From NCBI GenBank assembly GCA_047495785.1, contig JBLDXI010000019.1:2480001-2544000 (forward strand): a stretch of DNA of 64,000 nucleotides, written 5' to 3'. Below are positions 9,905 to 21,193 of the stretch, in pieces (position 1 is the stretch's first letter; each line of letters starts with the position of its first letter). The position numbers were made by a program, and so were the translations under genes. A model generated the notes under the pieces. That model was not told the origin of the DNA and searched no databases. It saw only the letters and a list, made by a program, of their open reading frames with translations. The DNA comes from Lepidodermella squamata (taxonomy: Eukaryota; Gastrotricha).

Positions 9905-12533
9905 TTAGTTTTTAATAGGGACAACGTGGGAAAAATAATTTGTTCCAAACAAATTCCTTTGACCCATTAATTTAGAGCCATCGGACTTTTCAAAATAATA
10001 GCCAGGAAATACGAAGGAATTATGAGGGAAATAGGGGAAAAGTGTTTGCCTACCTTGACAGGTTGGCAGGGCGCCATTCCACTCGCCATTGGCTCCGCAA
10101 ACCAGTACAGAAGTGCCGCGCAACGAATAGCCAGAATCGCAGCGAAACTGCGCGGTTGCGCCGACTCTCAGCGACGTGAATTCAACGCGGCCGTTTTCAA
10201 TCGAACTCGGCAGCGAACACTCGCGAGCCACGCATTTCGGCGGCGCACTCCACGCCCCGTTCGATTGACACATGATACCGCCACCTGTGCCGTTTGAAGC
10301 AATTTGGAAGCCCTCGGCGCAACGGTAGACTGCGGAATTTCCGATTTTGTAACCGTCGATTTTGAACAGCTGGCCGTTTTCAATTTGTGGGACCTGGGGG
10401 CACGTGACCTCTTTGCACACCGGAAACGCTGGCGACCATGTGCCATCCTCGCGACATTGGACCTAAAAATTCAAAAATGTAAAAATTTAATTTAAATAAA
10501 TTTTAAATTTTAAAATTGAATAAAAAAGTTCGGGTTTTAAGCACCTGCTGCAATGTATCGAAAAGCTTCCCATCAATATTTGTCAAGATATATCCGAAAT
10601 CGCAGGAGAAACTCAACGTGGCGCCGTAGGTCAGGCTTGAAAATGCGACCCGGCCGTGTTGAATTTCAAAGGGCTGAGGGCAGGTGATAGGGCCACAAAT
10701 CGGCGGTTTGCCCCAGTTGCCGTCGGGTTGACACGCGACGTTTGCTGAGCCGAACAGCGTGTAGCCAACATTGCATCGGTACTCGGCTCCGGAACCGGGT
10801 AGGGAGGATAGGAAGGCGACTTGGCCATTCGTTATTTCAGGGGGACGACCACAATCGACCGCTACAATAATGAAATAATATTAAAAAATTTGAAAATTAA
10901 ACATTTTTCAAATTTTTTGAAAAATTAAAAAATTTCAAATTTTAAAAGAAATTTTAATGTTTTTCAAATTTCAATTACAATTTCAAATTAAGAATAATCA
11001 AAAATTGTCGAGAGAAACTATTTGAGCAATAAGACTTACGAATGCAGAGCGGAATAGCCGTCCAGGTTCCATCCGACTGGCAAGTGACCTGGTTGGGCGA
11101 CCCAGCCGGTAATTGGTAATTAGTCGCGCAAATAACGTCCGCAGTCGCTCCGATTTTTGTCGATCTCACAGCGATCTGGACATTACTCGACGCAGGCTGG
11201 TTAATCTTATCCGAACAATTGATTTCAACACAAACTGGCAGGTCAGACCACGAGCCGGATGGCGTGCACGTGACAGAGGCGTTGCGGCCGGTTACCATGG
11301 AATAACCGGGTTGGCAAGCGAATCGGAGGGTGGTGCCGATTGGGAATGGCTGCATGGATGCGATCATTTCCAAGGCGGGTGAAACTAGGGCGGAATTTGG
11401 GACACTAGGTATCGAGTCACAGGTCACAATTTCGCACGACCCGCCGGATGTCCACACACCGCTATCGGTGCAAGTTACCGTTTGAGGGCCTCGAATTTGA
11501 TAACCAGCACTAAAAAATTAAAAAATTAAAAATTAAAAAAAGTAATATTAAATTAAATTAAATTAATTAATCAATTAGTCAATAATTAATAGTTAACTAA
11601 CCTGCAAACATAAGCCGCAACAGCCCCTCGTCTAGTGCCTTCATATCGAACAACAGCGTTGCTAACCGCAGGTGGAACATCGCAATCCACAGCTGAAAAA
11701 TGATTAAAAAATAGTAATTTTTTTATTTATTAATTGATTTTTTTACGATTGCAACTCGGCGCCGTAGTCCAGGTTCCACCCTCGCTGCACACCGCCGTAC
11801 TGCTGCCGTGCATTTTGTAACCCAGGTCACACGAATAAGTCGCCAGGGCGCCTAAAAGGGTGCCGTTATACTTCGCCAAGCCGTAGCTAACACCGGGCGG
11901 GCGGCCGCAATCGATAGCTGAAAGATGAAAGCTGAATTTTTAGTCGATTTTTTCGAAGTAAAGTTACGTTGGCATGACGGCCCAGGTGACCAGAAACCGG
12001 CGTCCAGACAGGTGATTGTTGCGTTGCCAAGCATTTTATAGCCCTCGGAGCAGGCATAACTTGCAATAGAGCCAACTGTGGTACGTTCATTCGAGCCTTG
12101 AATCAATGTTGCGTGGTCAACTCTTGGGATATTTCCACAAGAAACGACTGAAAAAATAATTTGAAAATTTAAAATAATTATTTTTTATAAATTAAAAAAT
12201 ACCTATAATTGAAGGGACCGAGTAATAATTTTTTGGCATCGAGCCATCAGGTAATAAAAGCGGGGATAAAGTTAGCCGGGGTTTGGCCGCCCCGCGGTTA
12301 ACTATCCGATATCGCAGGTAACGGGGCCCTGATTTACGACTTTTCGCGCGTAAAATGTAGCTTTTTCGCGGCTGAAGGACAACATATCGATGCGAGATAG
12401 CGCCATAAGGCTTCGGCATTAAAAGCTTCAAAAATTCATTTTCCGTCAACTCGCGCGTTTTGCCGGCGAAAATCGAGCCGCACAAGCCGAAAATGATGAT
12501 TATAGAATAAATCAGCTCGAAGTAAATTATCAT
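9905..12533 (-). CDS. CCP-rich secreted protein B (9 CCP domains)
   Basis: Predicted exons: 12533-12203, 12147-11968, 11917-11747, 11692-11602, 11509-11040, 10861-10545 and 10462 onward. Exon 1 encodes a signal peptide (hydrophobic core IYSIIIIFGLCGSIFA) and about 90 basic residues without CCP signature. Nine CCP domains follow, two of them split by an intron between the second and third cysteines. The 3' end is uncertain. Reading through the donor at 10054 stops at 9905 (705 residues). Splicing to an acceptor at 9878 would add one residue and stop at 9875-9873 (657 residues). Splicing to the CCP exon inside gene A (acceptor near 6982) would keep phase 1 and fuse B to A. Exons of B can also accept the last exon of gene C in frame, so the 12533 exon may be an alternative first exon of one long gene. 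Confidence 0.7.
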
Positions 12534-12987
12534 AGCGCGAGTAATAATTTTTTCAATTATTTCAAACCATGTTTACTCAACAGAAATGATATTATTATTA
12601 CTATGAGCACTGAGGTTTAACACATTTAACTCGCTAATTCTTTGTCGCAAAACGTTTACGATGCCAATTTCGAGACAATCGCTGGCTTTTGTTAGCTAAA
12701 TGAGGCGGTTATTGCAACGCCGCTTAGATACGCGTCAAAATTGCGAGCTGTAAATTTACAAGGTGCTTACAAATAAGCGCGGTAAAAATTGATAAGCTTG
12801 ATGCTTATTGTACCAACAGAACCGGAAGACAGCTATTTGTTTAAAACTTAGCACTCAAGAGTGCAAAATTTCAAAAATTTCAAAATTTCAAAATTTCAAA
12901 ATTTTAAATTTTTTGAAAAACCCAACAATAAATTAGGTAGAAACTGTTTAAATTTTTTTCAAAAATTGAATGAAATTTATTGCTTAC

Positions 12988-15900
12988 GTTGGCAAGATGG
13001 TGGTTTGCTCCAGGAGCCGTCTTTTTGGCAGGTGACTTTGTCAGTTTGGGACGATAACCGGTAGCCAGGGCGGCATTTATAGATCAGGGTGGAGCCCAGA
13101 GTTTGACTAGATCCGAACACATCGCCGTTATCAATCGAAGGCGGAGTGCCACAATCAATTTCTAAAATTTGAAAGAAAATAAAAAAAACTGACGAAAACT
13201 GTCAGAGGAATTTGCACGTAATTGAAGATAGCGGTTCATGGAAGGGGTGGCTATAACCTAATAACGAAACTCTCCAGACAGCTTTCACTCAGCGAGCGAC
13301 TGTTGGTAACTGTGAATGGCTTTATGTTTATGTTCATCATTATGGATCGTAAATAAACGTGGTTTCTCGACGTCCTCCTCGATTCCCTTGCTGCGGTTCA
13401 TCAAATCGTCAACTTATATTGTCCTCCGTCGTCTAATTTAGACTTGAGGTTTCTCGGCACGAATTTGAGGAGGCTGGTCGCACCTGAAAGTTAAATCTCT
13501 GAGACGGACCTTGACGATCCCCAATTCAAATGGTCAACTTGGCAAACTGCTGCGGCTACATAGCTGAAAACTCCGCCATTTAGCAACTATTGGTTCAACT
13601 GGGCCGCGGTCCGGTTTTACCCGACGGACCGGCGTCTTTCTACTCTTGACATATAGCTGCTCAACTATGCTGAAAACAGGTTCGACAGTGACCACATCAG
13701 CAAGTTCATTCATTTCGAAGTTCCGAAGCTCGCCCCTCAGTTTGACGTTTCCCGTGCCGATCGCAAAGGCTATCAGCGCACTAGCTGGGAACTACTACTC
13801 AGTGCTGTAGCCCTTCTGAGACCCAACATTTCGCTCTGCCTTGCAAGCGGATTTGCCTCGTACCCTACGGCCCTGAAACCCTCAAACATTCTGACAGGTG
13901 CAATCTGAACCTTTCGAATGATATGCAGCACAACCAGCAGGACTTTCGACTTCAAACAACGCCAAAAGCTGTTTCACAACAGATTAAAAGCTGCTCCTCA
14001 AGTTCTGGAACTGGACCGGGTGCTAAGCAGTGGTTTACCTTTTCAAACCAATTTTTAGTGCAGTTACGCTTCTGACGTTTTATGCACACAGCGAATGACG
14101 CATAGTTTTGAAAATTTCGATCCAATATCACTCGATTATAGTAGCAGAATGGCGAAAATCGCCCCACGAATCATGTTAATGATTGCGCCAAGCCGGGACA
14201 AGCCGCGTGCTGTAGTTTCATCGCCGCCCACTTCCTTACTATACCGGCCGCCCTGTGCCGGAGATCTTCGTCCTGTGGTACCACTGTGGTACGCTTGGCT
14301 CGTAAGTTATCAGACATTCAACCGATGGCTCGACCTGCCGCCCAACGCCTACTAGGTGTTGCTTATATCCCTCGTTACAGGTGGTCTCACCTTCTGGCCT
14401 GCGACCTCATAGCCGTCGTGCTTTGCCTTTAAGCAGACATGACCTGCCGGCCAACAACCTCATAGTCGTTACGCTGCGCCACTTGGTCATAGTTTTATAC
14501 TCAATAAAAGTGAACAAATACGCTTCGTTTTATTGACTGTGCATTCTAACGAAAAGTGATGAAAGAACGGACTCCTAACGTGAACAATCGCCGCGATCGG
14601 GCCTCTGGGCGCGGGCCATGTGGTCAAATATCAGACATTTGGCGTGCGATTAACGATGGCGACACAGTTGCCGAACCGGCCCGGGTCGATCCTCTTGATG
14701 CCTCCAGTGTCGAGGCCCTCGCCCGACTCTATTCGCCCGCATTCGCCAACCTGCTGGCTGAGATACTTGCCAACAACCGTATCAGACTCCCGCACTCACG
14801 GGTGGCGGATCGCCTATAGACCTGTTGCGAAAAGCTGCTACCAGCTGTGGCTGACAACTCGCCTCGTGACCGGCCTATGGAAAGTTCTGCTGAAAGACAC
14901 GAATGCTATCGCCGCCGACGGGGCAAGCGAAACGGTTACCAATGCTGATTTCCACAGCAGTTGGAGCCACCTGATCAAAGAACAAGGCATGAGTCATCTA
15001 CCTGTGGGCTCTGACCGTCGCTGGCTGAACTGGCCAAGCATCGGCCGTGGCAACGGTCTCACCGGGGTTCGACTGACGGAAGAAGAGATTGAGTCTACTG
15101 TGCAAGTGCTACCGGGTGACCACTGGACTAGCATTATTCGCTCGCACGTTGAGCTAATGCGTGCCTGCATGGGCTGGGCTGACTCCTTGCTCTGTCGCGC
15201 CTACGCCATCAAGCGTCGCCACACTGCGCCCGCTACAGACAATGCGCATCGAATGCGAAGTCACTAGTTATTGGGACTGGGTGACCGGAATCTTCACGAT
15301 TAAGCCAAATCGAGGCCGCCGAACAAGATTCCGAAGTCAAAAGAATCACTCCATCAGCTTCGGAAATATCGATTTGTCAAAATCGATACCAATCCATATC
15401 AAAATCGATAACTTCCTTACTTGGGGGAATTTTCCAACAAATATCTTCATATTCCACAGGGTTGAAAACACTATTTCCAAACTTTTTGATAGGATTACAG
15501 TCATCATCCAATTAAACTCTAGACCGAATCGTGTCAAAGGATGCCATGCCCGAGAGGCCCAAGGATGAGGCCGTCAGGTTCGTCATACCCTACAAGGACG
15601 ACAAGAGCGCCCGCTGCCTGAAAACCCGCCTTAACGATCTGGCCGGGAAAGTCTTTGTACCTATTAAGCCTATCTTCGCCAGCAAGAAAATCGCCGAGAA
15701 CTTCGGTGCCAGCGAGCCTAAGCCTGATTTAGTCAACCGTCAATGCGTTGTGTACAAATTTCAGTGTGACCAGTGCGACGCTGGTTATATCGGCATGACC
15801 ACCCGCCATCTGCATCAACGTGTTGAGGAGCACTACTTAGCTTCTAGCTCGATTGGCAAACATCTGAATACCCATGAGCTGAGAAATGATTTTAATTTGC

Positions 15901-18900
15901 ACAACTGTTTCACGATTCTACGCAAGTGTCGTAACAGGTGGGATGCCCTATTGCACGAGAGCCTGCTGATCAAAAAGACCAAACTAAAAATCAGCCTCAA
16001 TGTGCAGTCGGACTCCGTCAAATTAAAATTATTTTAATTCTTGTTTTGCTTTTCTTTGTTGTGATTTTGATTTTGTTGTTTTTCTTCTATACTTCTAGTC
16101 TGATGATGGTACGAGAGCGTACCGAAACGTCACGCCTTAAAAATAAAATTTCATCGCTATACTCAATTCGTTTTTTACTGACACTTTCACCTTAGGTAAA
16201 TTAAAATTCACCGCAAAAACCCTAAAATATCCGATGGGAATCTTTCATTAATTTTTGTATTTCACGTTTTTAAACGGATTATTTTTCTTTATGAGTCACA
16301 AGTGGCAAGTTTCATAGTTAGAAACATGCTTCTTGTCATTCAAAAAATTCCCTAATTCTTATAATAATATATTTTCCTACCTTGGCAAACCGGTAATCTC
16401 GACCATCGCCCATCAGTGCCGCAAGTTATGGTACCATTGCCCCAGGTCAACCGGTACCCAGAAAAACATTTATAGACCAAATTCGCGCCAACCTCCGAAC
16501 TCCACCCGGACGCTAACTGCGCATTCGGAATGGCCGGAATCGACCCGCATCCCCTTAAATTACACTGCGGCGCCGTCGACCAAGTTCCCGTCTCAGTGCA
16601 AGTCGCAATCGCAGCGCCAGCCAGCCGGTACTCGTCTAGGCAAGTATAAGTCGCAGTCGCGCCGATTCGAGTCGAGTTGAACATGACGTAGCCGTTTTCG
16701 ATCTCCGGCGGTGAGTCGCACATTTGTTCGTTTCCTGTCGGGTTGTTGGAGGAAACTTGGCCGGAGGTGGAAGATGAGGCGCGGAGCACGCATGATGGCA
16801 GCGGCGAGGACCACTGGCCGTAGCCGAGGCAGACGACGGTGGCGTTGCCGCTGATTGAGTAGCCCTGGGCACAGGCGTAGATGACGGAATCACCCACCTC
16901 ATAGGCGACCTTTGACGGGGTGCTCAGATCGGCGAGTTCGATGTTGGGTGACGCTCCGCATGAGTCAGGTTCTGTAGAAAAATTTACGATAATTAATTAT
17001 TCAAATACATTTCGATTATGGTTATGCGAATTTTAGGAATGAGGAGGGGGGGGGGAGAAGGGAAAAAATCAAGATTTCTTTGGATCCAGCACCAGTGTTC
17101 TCCAGTTCCAGTTTCAATTCTTCCTTGGAGTGTCGAATTTTGACAATCATGCTTATCCGATAGCTCTCATTATTGCGCGCATTTTGCGCTGTAAGGGGTC
17201 ATTGGGCGCCGATGTCGATTTCAAGAATCGATTTTACAAATCAGTAATTTTTCCGATATCAAGTCAACGCCAAGGCAACATTAAACTAGCTAGAATAAAA
17301 AAATCACTGGGTCATAAGGTGCGACATCATTTATTAATACAGGAATCCGTCAAAATCGCAACAAGTCAGACACATTTTTTTCTCGAACCTCAATTTTTTT
17401 TGAACAATTTCACTCTAAAAATTTGTGAATACTATAGTTTTGGAAATGGTAAAATGAAAGCATAGAACTCATTGATTGTCAGAAAATTTGAAATTTCGTC
17501 GGAAAAGTGTCATCTCCAGCTATTTACTAAATATTTCGCTTAAAATTTAATTGTAGGAATTTCGGCCCGATATCAAACGATTGCTCTCAATGAGACGAGT
17601 CTTTATAGAAAAAACATAGATGTCCCAATTTTCGCTAAATGGATTGCAGGATTCTCAGTTATGGCTAGGTTAGAAAAGTCAAGGAAAGTAAGAAATGTGG
17701 GACCTCTCCAAAACAAGTAATGACACTAAAATAAAACGCATCATAACAGCCAAACGTTTCGATTGTTGCGCAACGAGAACAATCGAATTTTTCGTGTTTC
17801 TTTGGCTGATTTGGAGTAGTCTCAAGAAACGTCAAACCAGCATCATAAGTTTGTAAAGTTTAGTAATAAATCACTCTTAATGAGAGGAATCGATTGATAT
17901 CAAATTCGAGCCGAAAATCGTAAAATTTAATATCAGGCGAAATTACTCCACCGGCCAATAGTAAAAAAATCTGGAAAAATCTCTTACTTGCTACGATTGC
18001 TGTCAGGATAGGTTGGCGAACGCTTCGAATTCCAGTGCCAACAATCATGCCAAAATTCTTGATATTATCCAAAATAGTCGGCAAAAAGTGTCTACTCAAC
18101 ACGCAATTCTGCAGCCGGTTCGAAACAGCGACATCAGCCGTGCTCGACGTCAGGTAAGGAATGATAGGCGAACTGCCCGGGCTCGAGTAGAACATGCCGA
18201 TGAAATCATTCGCCCGCACGGCGATCATCTCCGGGTACGGCACGTCGAAGATATTAACGCCGATTTTCGTCGCTTTCGCCGAGTTGTAGCCGACCAGGGT
18301 GTAGGAGGCCGGGCCAACTGATCGCCATACTGATAGGTAGACGGTTGAGCCGTCATTTGCGGTTGAGTAGTACTGCCACTGGGCGATGTGGCCGTCACAG
18401 CCGGTCACCTGAGTCGTGCACACTGATAGGTAGTTGTCGGTGGGCAGGAAAGATGGCGCGGAGCCGGGTGGACGATACACGGCTACATTCGCGCCACTTG
18501 TGCAAATTTGACCGGCTGAAAAAAAATCAAAATTTGGATTGAATTTAAAATTTGACTAAGAATGAATTTATTCGGAGCCAGATTACGATATCATCTTTGG
18601 ACGGCAGAATTTGCATTCAAAATTCATTTAATTTTCAACAGATTACTGACACGACAACATGTTCCAGTTGGCTTTGATTTCAAATTGTATTTGCCGACTT
18701 GATTTATCGAGGGTTCAGCTGTATAATCTGATAGACTGGAAATCAACCCTGAGCTTATCCATTATTGTGAACAGTATATGGAAAGTTCCCCGAGCTTTTG
18801 AAAGCGGATTTTTTCTCCAATCGATCACTCTCAAAAAAGTTCCTTAACCCGCCCAAATAGAATGGGGACGCGAGAAGAACTTCGTCACGTTGTTTCGGGA

Positions 18901-19893
18901 CTACATACTCCAAAACAGCCAAAAAAAAAATCTGATTGTTCTCGCTGCGCAACAAAATCGAAAAGTTTGGCTGTTATGGGGCCTTTTATTTTAGTGTCAT
19001 ATGTATTGGAGTAGTCCCGTTGTTTCTAAAAGGGACAATTTAAAAAAGAAAGGGACACATAGATTGGATTGAATTAGAAACAACATGACAATATTCTTCC
19101 CGCGTCCCCATTCTTTGTAGGGACTTTTTTGAGAGTGATCCATTGAGCCGATGAGTACAGAAAATTATAGTAGTCGGCAAATAGAACTAATAATTACCTA
19201 AATTATCATCCTCTTAAAAAATTGAATTTTCAATTCTCTTCCGACCATTCTTATCTGCATGAAAAAAATTTCAATTACAAAAAACTGAGAATATACAAGG
19301 ACATGTTGCGAAATTTCAACCTCAAAAATAAAGGTTTACCTCTTTGCAAAAAATAGAAAATTCCAATCCAAAAAACGAAGGACAAAGCTATCAAGGTATT
19401 AAGAATGCTAATTTGAAAAAAAATCAAAAATATCGAAAAATATTTCAGCCTTTGCAATATTTGGTACAAATTGCAGCGTTCCACTCAGGAAATTCACTCG
19501 TCGCCGGTAATTTTGGGGCGCGACAGGTTAAATTATTTTTGATTGCATTGATTTACAAAGTGAATATTGTTTTCGGTTATATTAACTTGAACTTTGTTGA
19601 CTTCATTAAGCAATAAATAGCGCTGGTCAGTAGTAACTTTATGAACCGCTTTTGGTGGTACGAAAATGACAAACTGTCCGATATTTCCGGAAATCTTCAC
19701 TCAATAGGTATTCTAAACTTAATTCGAAAGTTATCGGATTGCCTTCAGATAGCTGCATTCCCAAGTTATTTTGACACTTACCTGTCTGATTGATTAGCCA
19801 TGAAATAGCGATGACTCGAACCAGGGCGTTTCTCCAATCACAGGCACCAGAAATGTCCCACCTTTGCCTCGCCCCGAGGCGTCGATATACCAT
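12988..19893 (-). CDS. CCP-rich protein C, 5' exons (unnamed module + 4 CCP domains; 3' end unresolved)
   Basis: Predicted exons: 19893-19782, 18515-17988, 16971-16381 and 13161-12988, all joined in phase 1. Exon 1 (MVYRRLGARQ...) contains a hydrophobic run ALVRVIAISWLI, a probable signal peptide or anchor with a long n-region. Exon 2 is the same unnamed module that ends proteins A and D (motif LSVWRSV, then YTLVGY), but here it is N-terminal. Exon 3 carries three CCP domains with a Ser-rich linker; exon 4 carries one. Exon 4 ends in a good donor (GTAAGC) with no stop, so the transcript must continue. The phase-1 acceptor at 12147 in gene B fits exactly and would give a protein of about 1000 residues or more. 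The 3.2-kb intron between exons 3 and 4 is filled with transposon debris. Confidence 0.65.
13200..15530. mobile_element. Unclassified mobile-element debris in an intron of gene C
   Basis: GC-richer than the flanking introns, with broken open frames on the plus strand (for example 14556-14819 and, in another frame, 14820-15267) that look like formerly coding sequence but match no family I recognise. An AATAAA lies near 14504. The segment adjoins a Penelope-like fragment and may be part of it or of another element. Confidence 0.35.
15531..16190 (+). mobile_element. Penelope-like retroelement 3' part with GIY-YIG endonuclease
   Basis: An open frame of about 168 residues ends at 16037. It contains a Lys/Cys-rich linker, then VYKFQCDQCDAGYIGMTTR followed by HLHQR and EEH. 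This is the GIY-YIG endonuclease signature in the arrangement found at the C-terminus of Penelope-like element proteins (Cys-x2-Cys before YIG, Arg and His-Glu downstream). No reverse-transcriptase core is visible upstream, so the copy is 5'-truncated. The segment after the stop is T-rich, then carries a hammerhead-like motif. It is inserted in the large intron of gene C, in opposite orientation. Confidence 0.75.
16100..16131 (+). ncRNA. Hammerhead-ribozyme-like motif at the Penelope-like 3' end
   Basis: The order is CTGATGA, one extra T, a perfect 6-bp hairpin (GGTACG, loop AGAG, CGTACC), GAAA, then CGTC. This is the catalytic-core layout of a type I hammerhead with a minimal helix III (ACGT palindrome). 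Penelope-like elements are known to carry hammerheads in their terminal repeats. The extra T before helix II and the lack of a clear helix I mean activity is uncertain. Confidence 0.4.
17700..17835. repeat. Inverted-repeat partner of 18885-19015
   Basis: About 130 nt (landmarks GACACTAAAATAAAA, AACAGCCAAAC, GAGAACAATC and GGAGTAGTC) recur in reverse complement at 18885-19015. The two copies bracket exon 18515-17988 of gene C. Confidence 0.6.
17988..18515 (-). other. Unnamed beta-rich module (V-W-R motif), copy in protein C
   Basis: A single symmetrical phase-1 exon encodes the module: C-D-G-x-I-A-x-W-Q-Y-Y, V-Y-L-S-V-W-R, Y-T-L-V-G and N-D-F-I-G-M-F-Y, in the same order as the copies ending A and D. 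As a complete phase-1 exon it could be shuffled between genes, which fits its different position here (N-terminal rather than C-terminal). Confidence 0.6.
18820..19141. mobile_element. Foldback/MITE element with long terminal inverted repeats
   Basis: The outer ends GATCACTCTCAAAAAAGT and the adjacent AATGGGGACGCG tract recur as inverted repeats at both ends. The interior includes the sequence shared with 17700-17835. No coding capacity. It lies in the first intron of gene C. Confidence 0.6.
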
Positions 19894-21193
19894 CGCTAGC
19901 GAAAATTCCCGTGAAAAAAAGAGCGACAACTACAATAACTAGAGAGAGATATGGTGTTAAGTTGAAAAGGTCTAATGAGCGCGCGGTGTATTTTGACACC
20001 GTCTAATGATTAACCGCAACTAGGTCATAAAACACGCGCACGGTGTGTGCGTGCGCACAATTGACGCACAGAGCGGCACTTTTCAAAATGTTGATCTTTT
20101 CTGCAACAAAACCGTGTTCAGTTTGTTTAGTTAAAAATTCTTTGTTAATTCAGTGTGGATTCAAGTATGATTATGATAAATAATAATTACACATTATCGC
20201 TGCTATGGTACAAATTACTGCGTTACACCGGAGTTAATCTCGCGGCAACGTGTAAAAAGCAGATCTTTTGTCTTTCATCGCCATGTTGAACAACTTTTAT
20301 TTACTCGGTATTTTATACACCACGGAACATAAATAGCCTCTTAGTACAATAATTTCCATTACGCTGCCGATAGGTGTCACAGGTCGATGAACACACCGCG
20401 TTTACATTGGTGTTGATGTTCACGAAAAGGTCAACGTGACGGCTAAAATTATTATTATATGGCGCTTCTGCGTGTGTTTACCGTCTTTTCCGAGCCTCTT
20501 TCTTCAAGTCAGCAGTCACAATTGAAATATTAAGGCGATGCATGAACATTCCGCAGCTGCTGCTGGCCTCGGATTCATAAATAGAAGTCATAATAATGAT
20601 AATGAAAGGCGATAATTAACATCATGGACACCATTGCGCTCGTGGTAATTTAGTGCGGTAGGTAATATAGGCCGTTCGTCATCGCGCAGGTCACTCGCCA
20701 TCGTGTGTGTGTGTGTGTGTGCGCAAACGGCGACACGACAGCAGGCAGGCAGGTCTGCGCCATTTAGATAACACCTGCGAAAGTAACCTCAACTGTTGTT
20801 CGCAAACTTTTCGGCCCTGTGCTGCCTCTGCTGATTTTATGTGCGAATTCGGCGCTATCTTGCCTGCAAATCTCCCCATGAAAATCTTCACTAAATTTTA
20901 ACAGTAAATTTTGATTTTTTTGAGGCTCATAACCGCTTGAGAAATATTGAACAATAAATAAAATTAACTGCGCAGATATGATTCGAAATTTATAAAATTC
21001 CAAAATATTAAAATTTTTGAATTTTTCGAATTTAAAATTTAAAATTTTAAATTTTAAAATTTTAAATTCTCATCTAATTGATTTCAAAAAATTGAAAAAT
21101 AAGGTTAAATTTATCTCCATTCTCCCTCTTCTTCTTTTCTCTAAATTTAAATTCGGATGATTTATTTTTCAATTTTTTTAGACATTAAACCGG
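19894..21193. promoter_or_regulatory. Divergent intergenic region between CCP genes C (-) and D (+)
   Basis: About 1.3 kb separates two CCP genes that point away from each other, so this is the likely promoter region for both. A TTTTTTTAG acceptor-like site sits just upstream of the gene D ATG (about 21181), so D probably has a non-coding first exon somewhere in this stretch. A (GT)n tract lies at about 20703-20721. No TATA box can be assigned with confidence. Confidence 0.45.
20703..20721. repeat. (GT)n microsatellite
   Basis: A run of about nine GT units, simple sequence within the C/D intergenic region. Confidence 0.85.

Noticed and set aside
10022-10297. Plus-strand open frame opposite gene B exon 7
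   Set aside because: An antisense shadow of a GC-rich CCP exon with Arg-rich composition and no signal or domain.
17130-17465. Plus-strand 111-residue frame in an intron of gene C
   Set aside because: No homology, no codon pattern and an AT-rich context; most likely chance.
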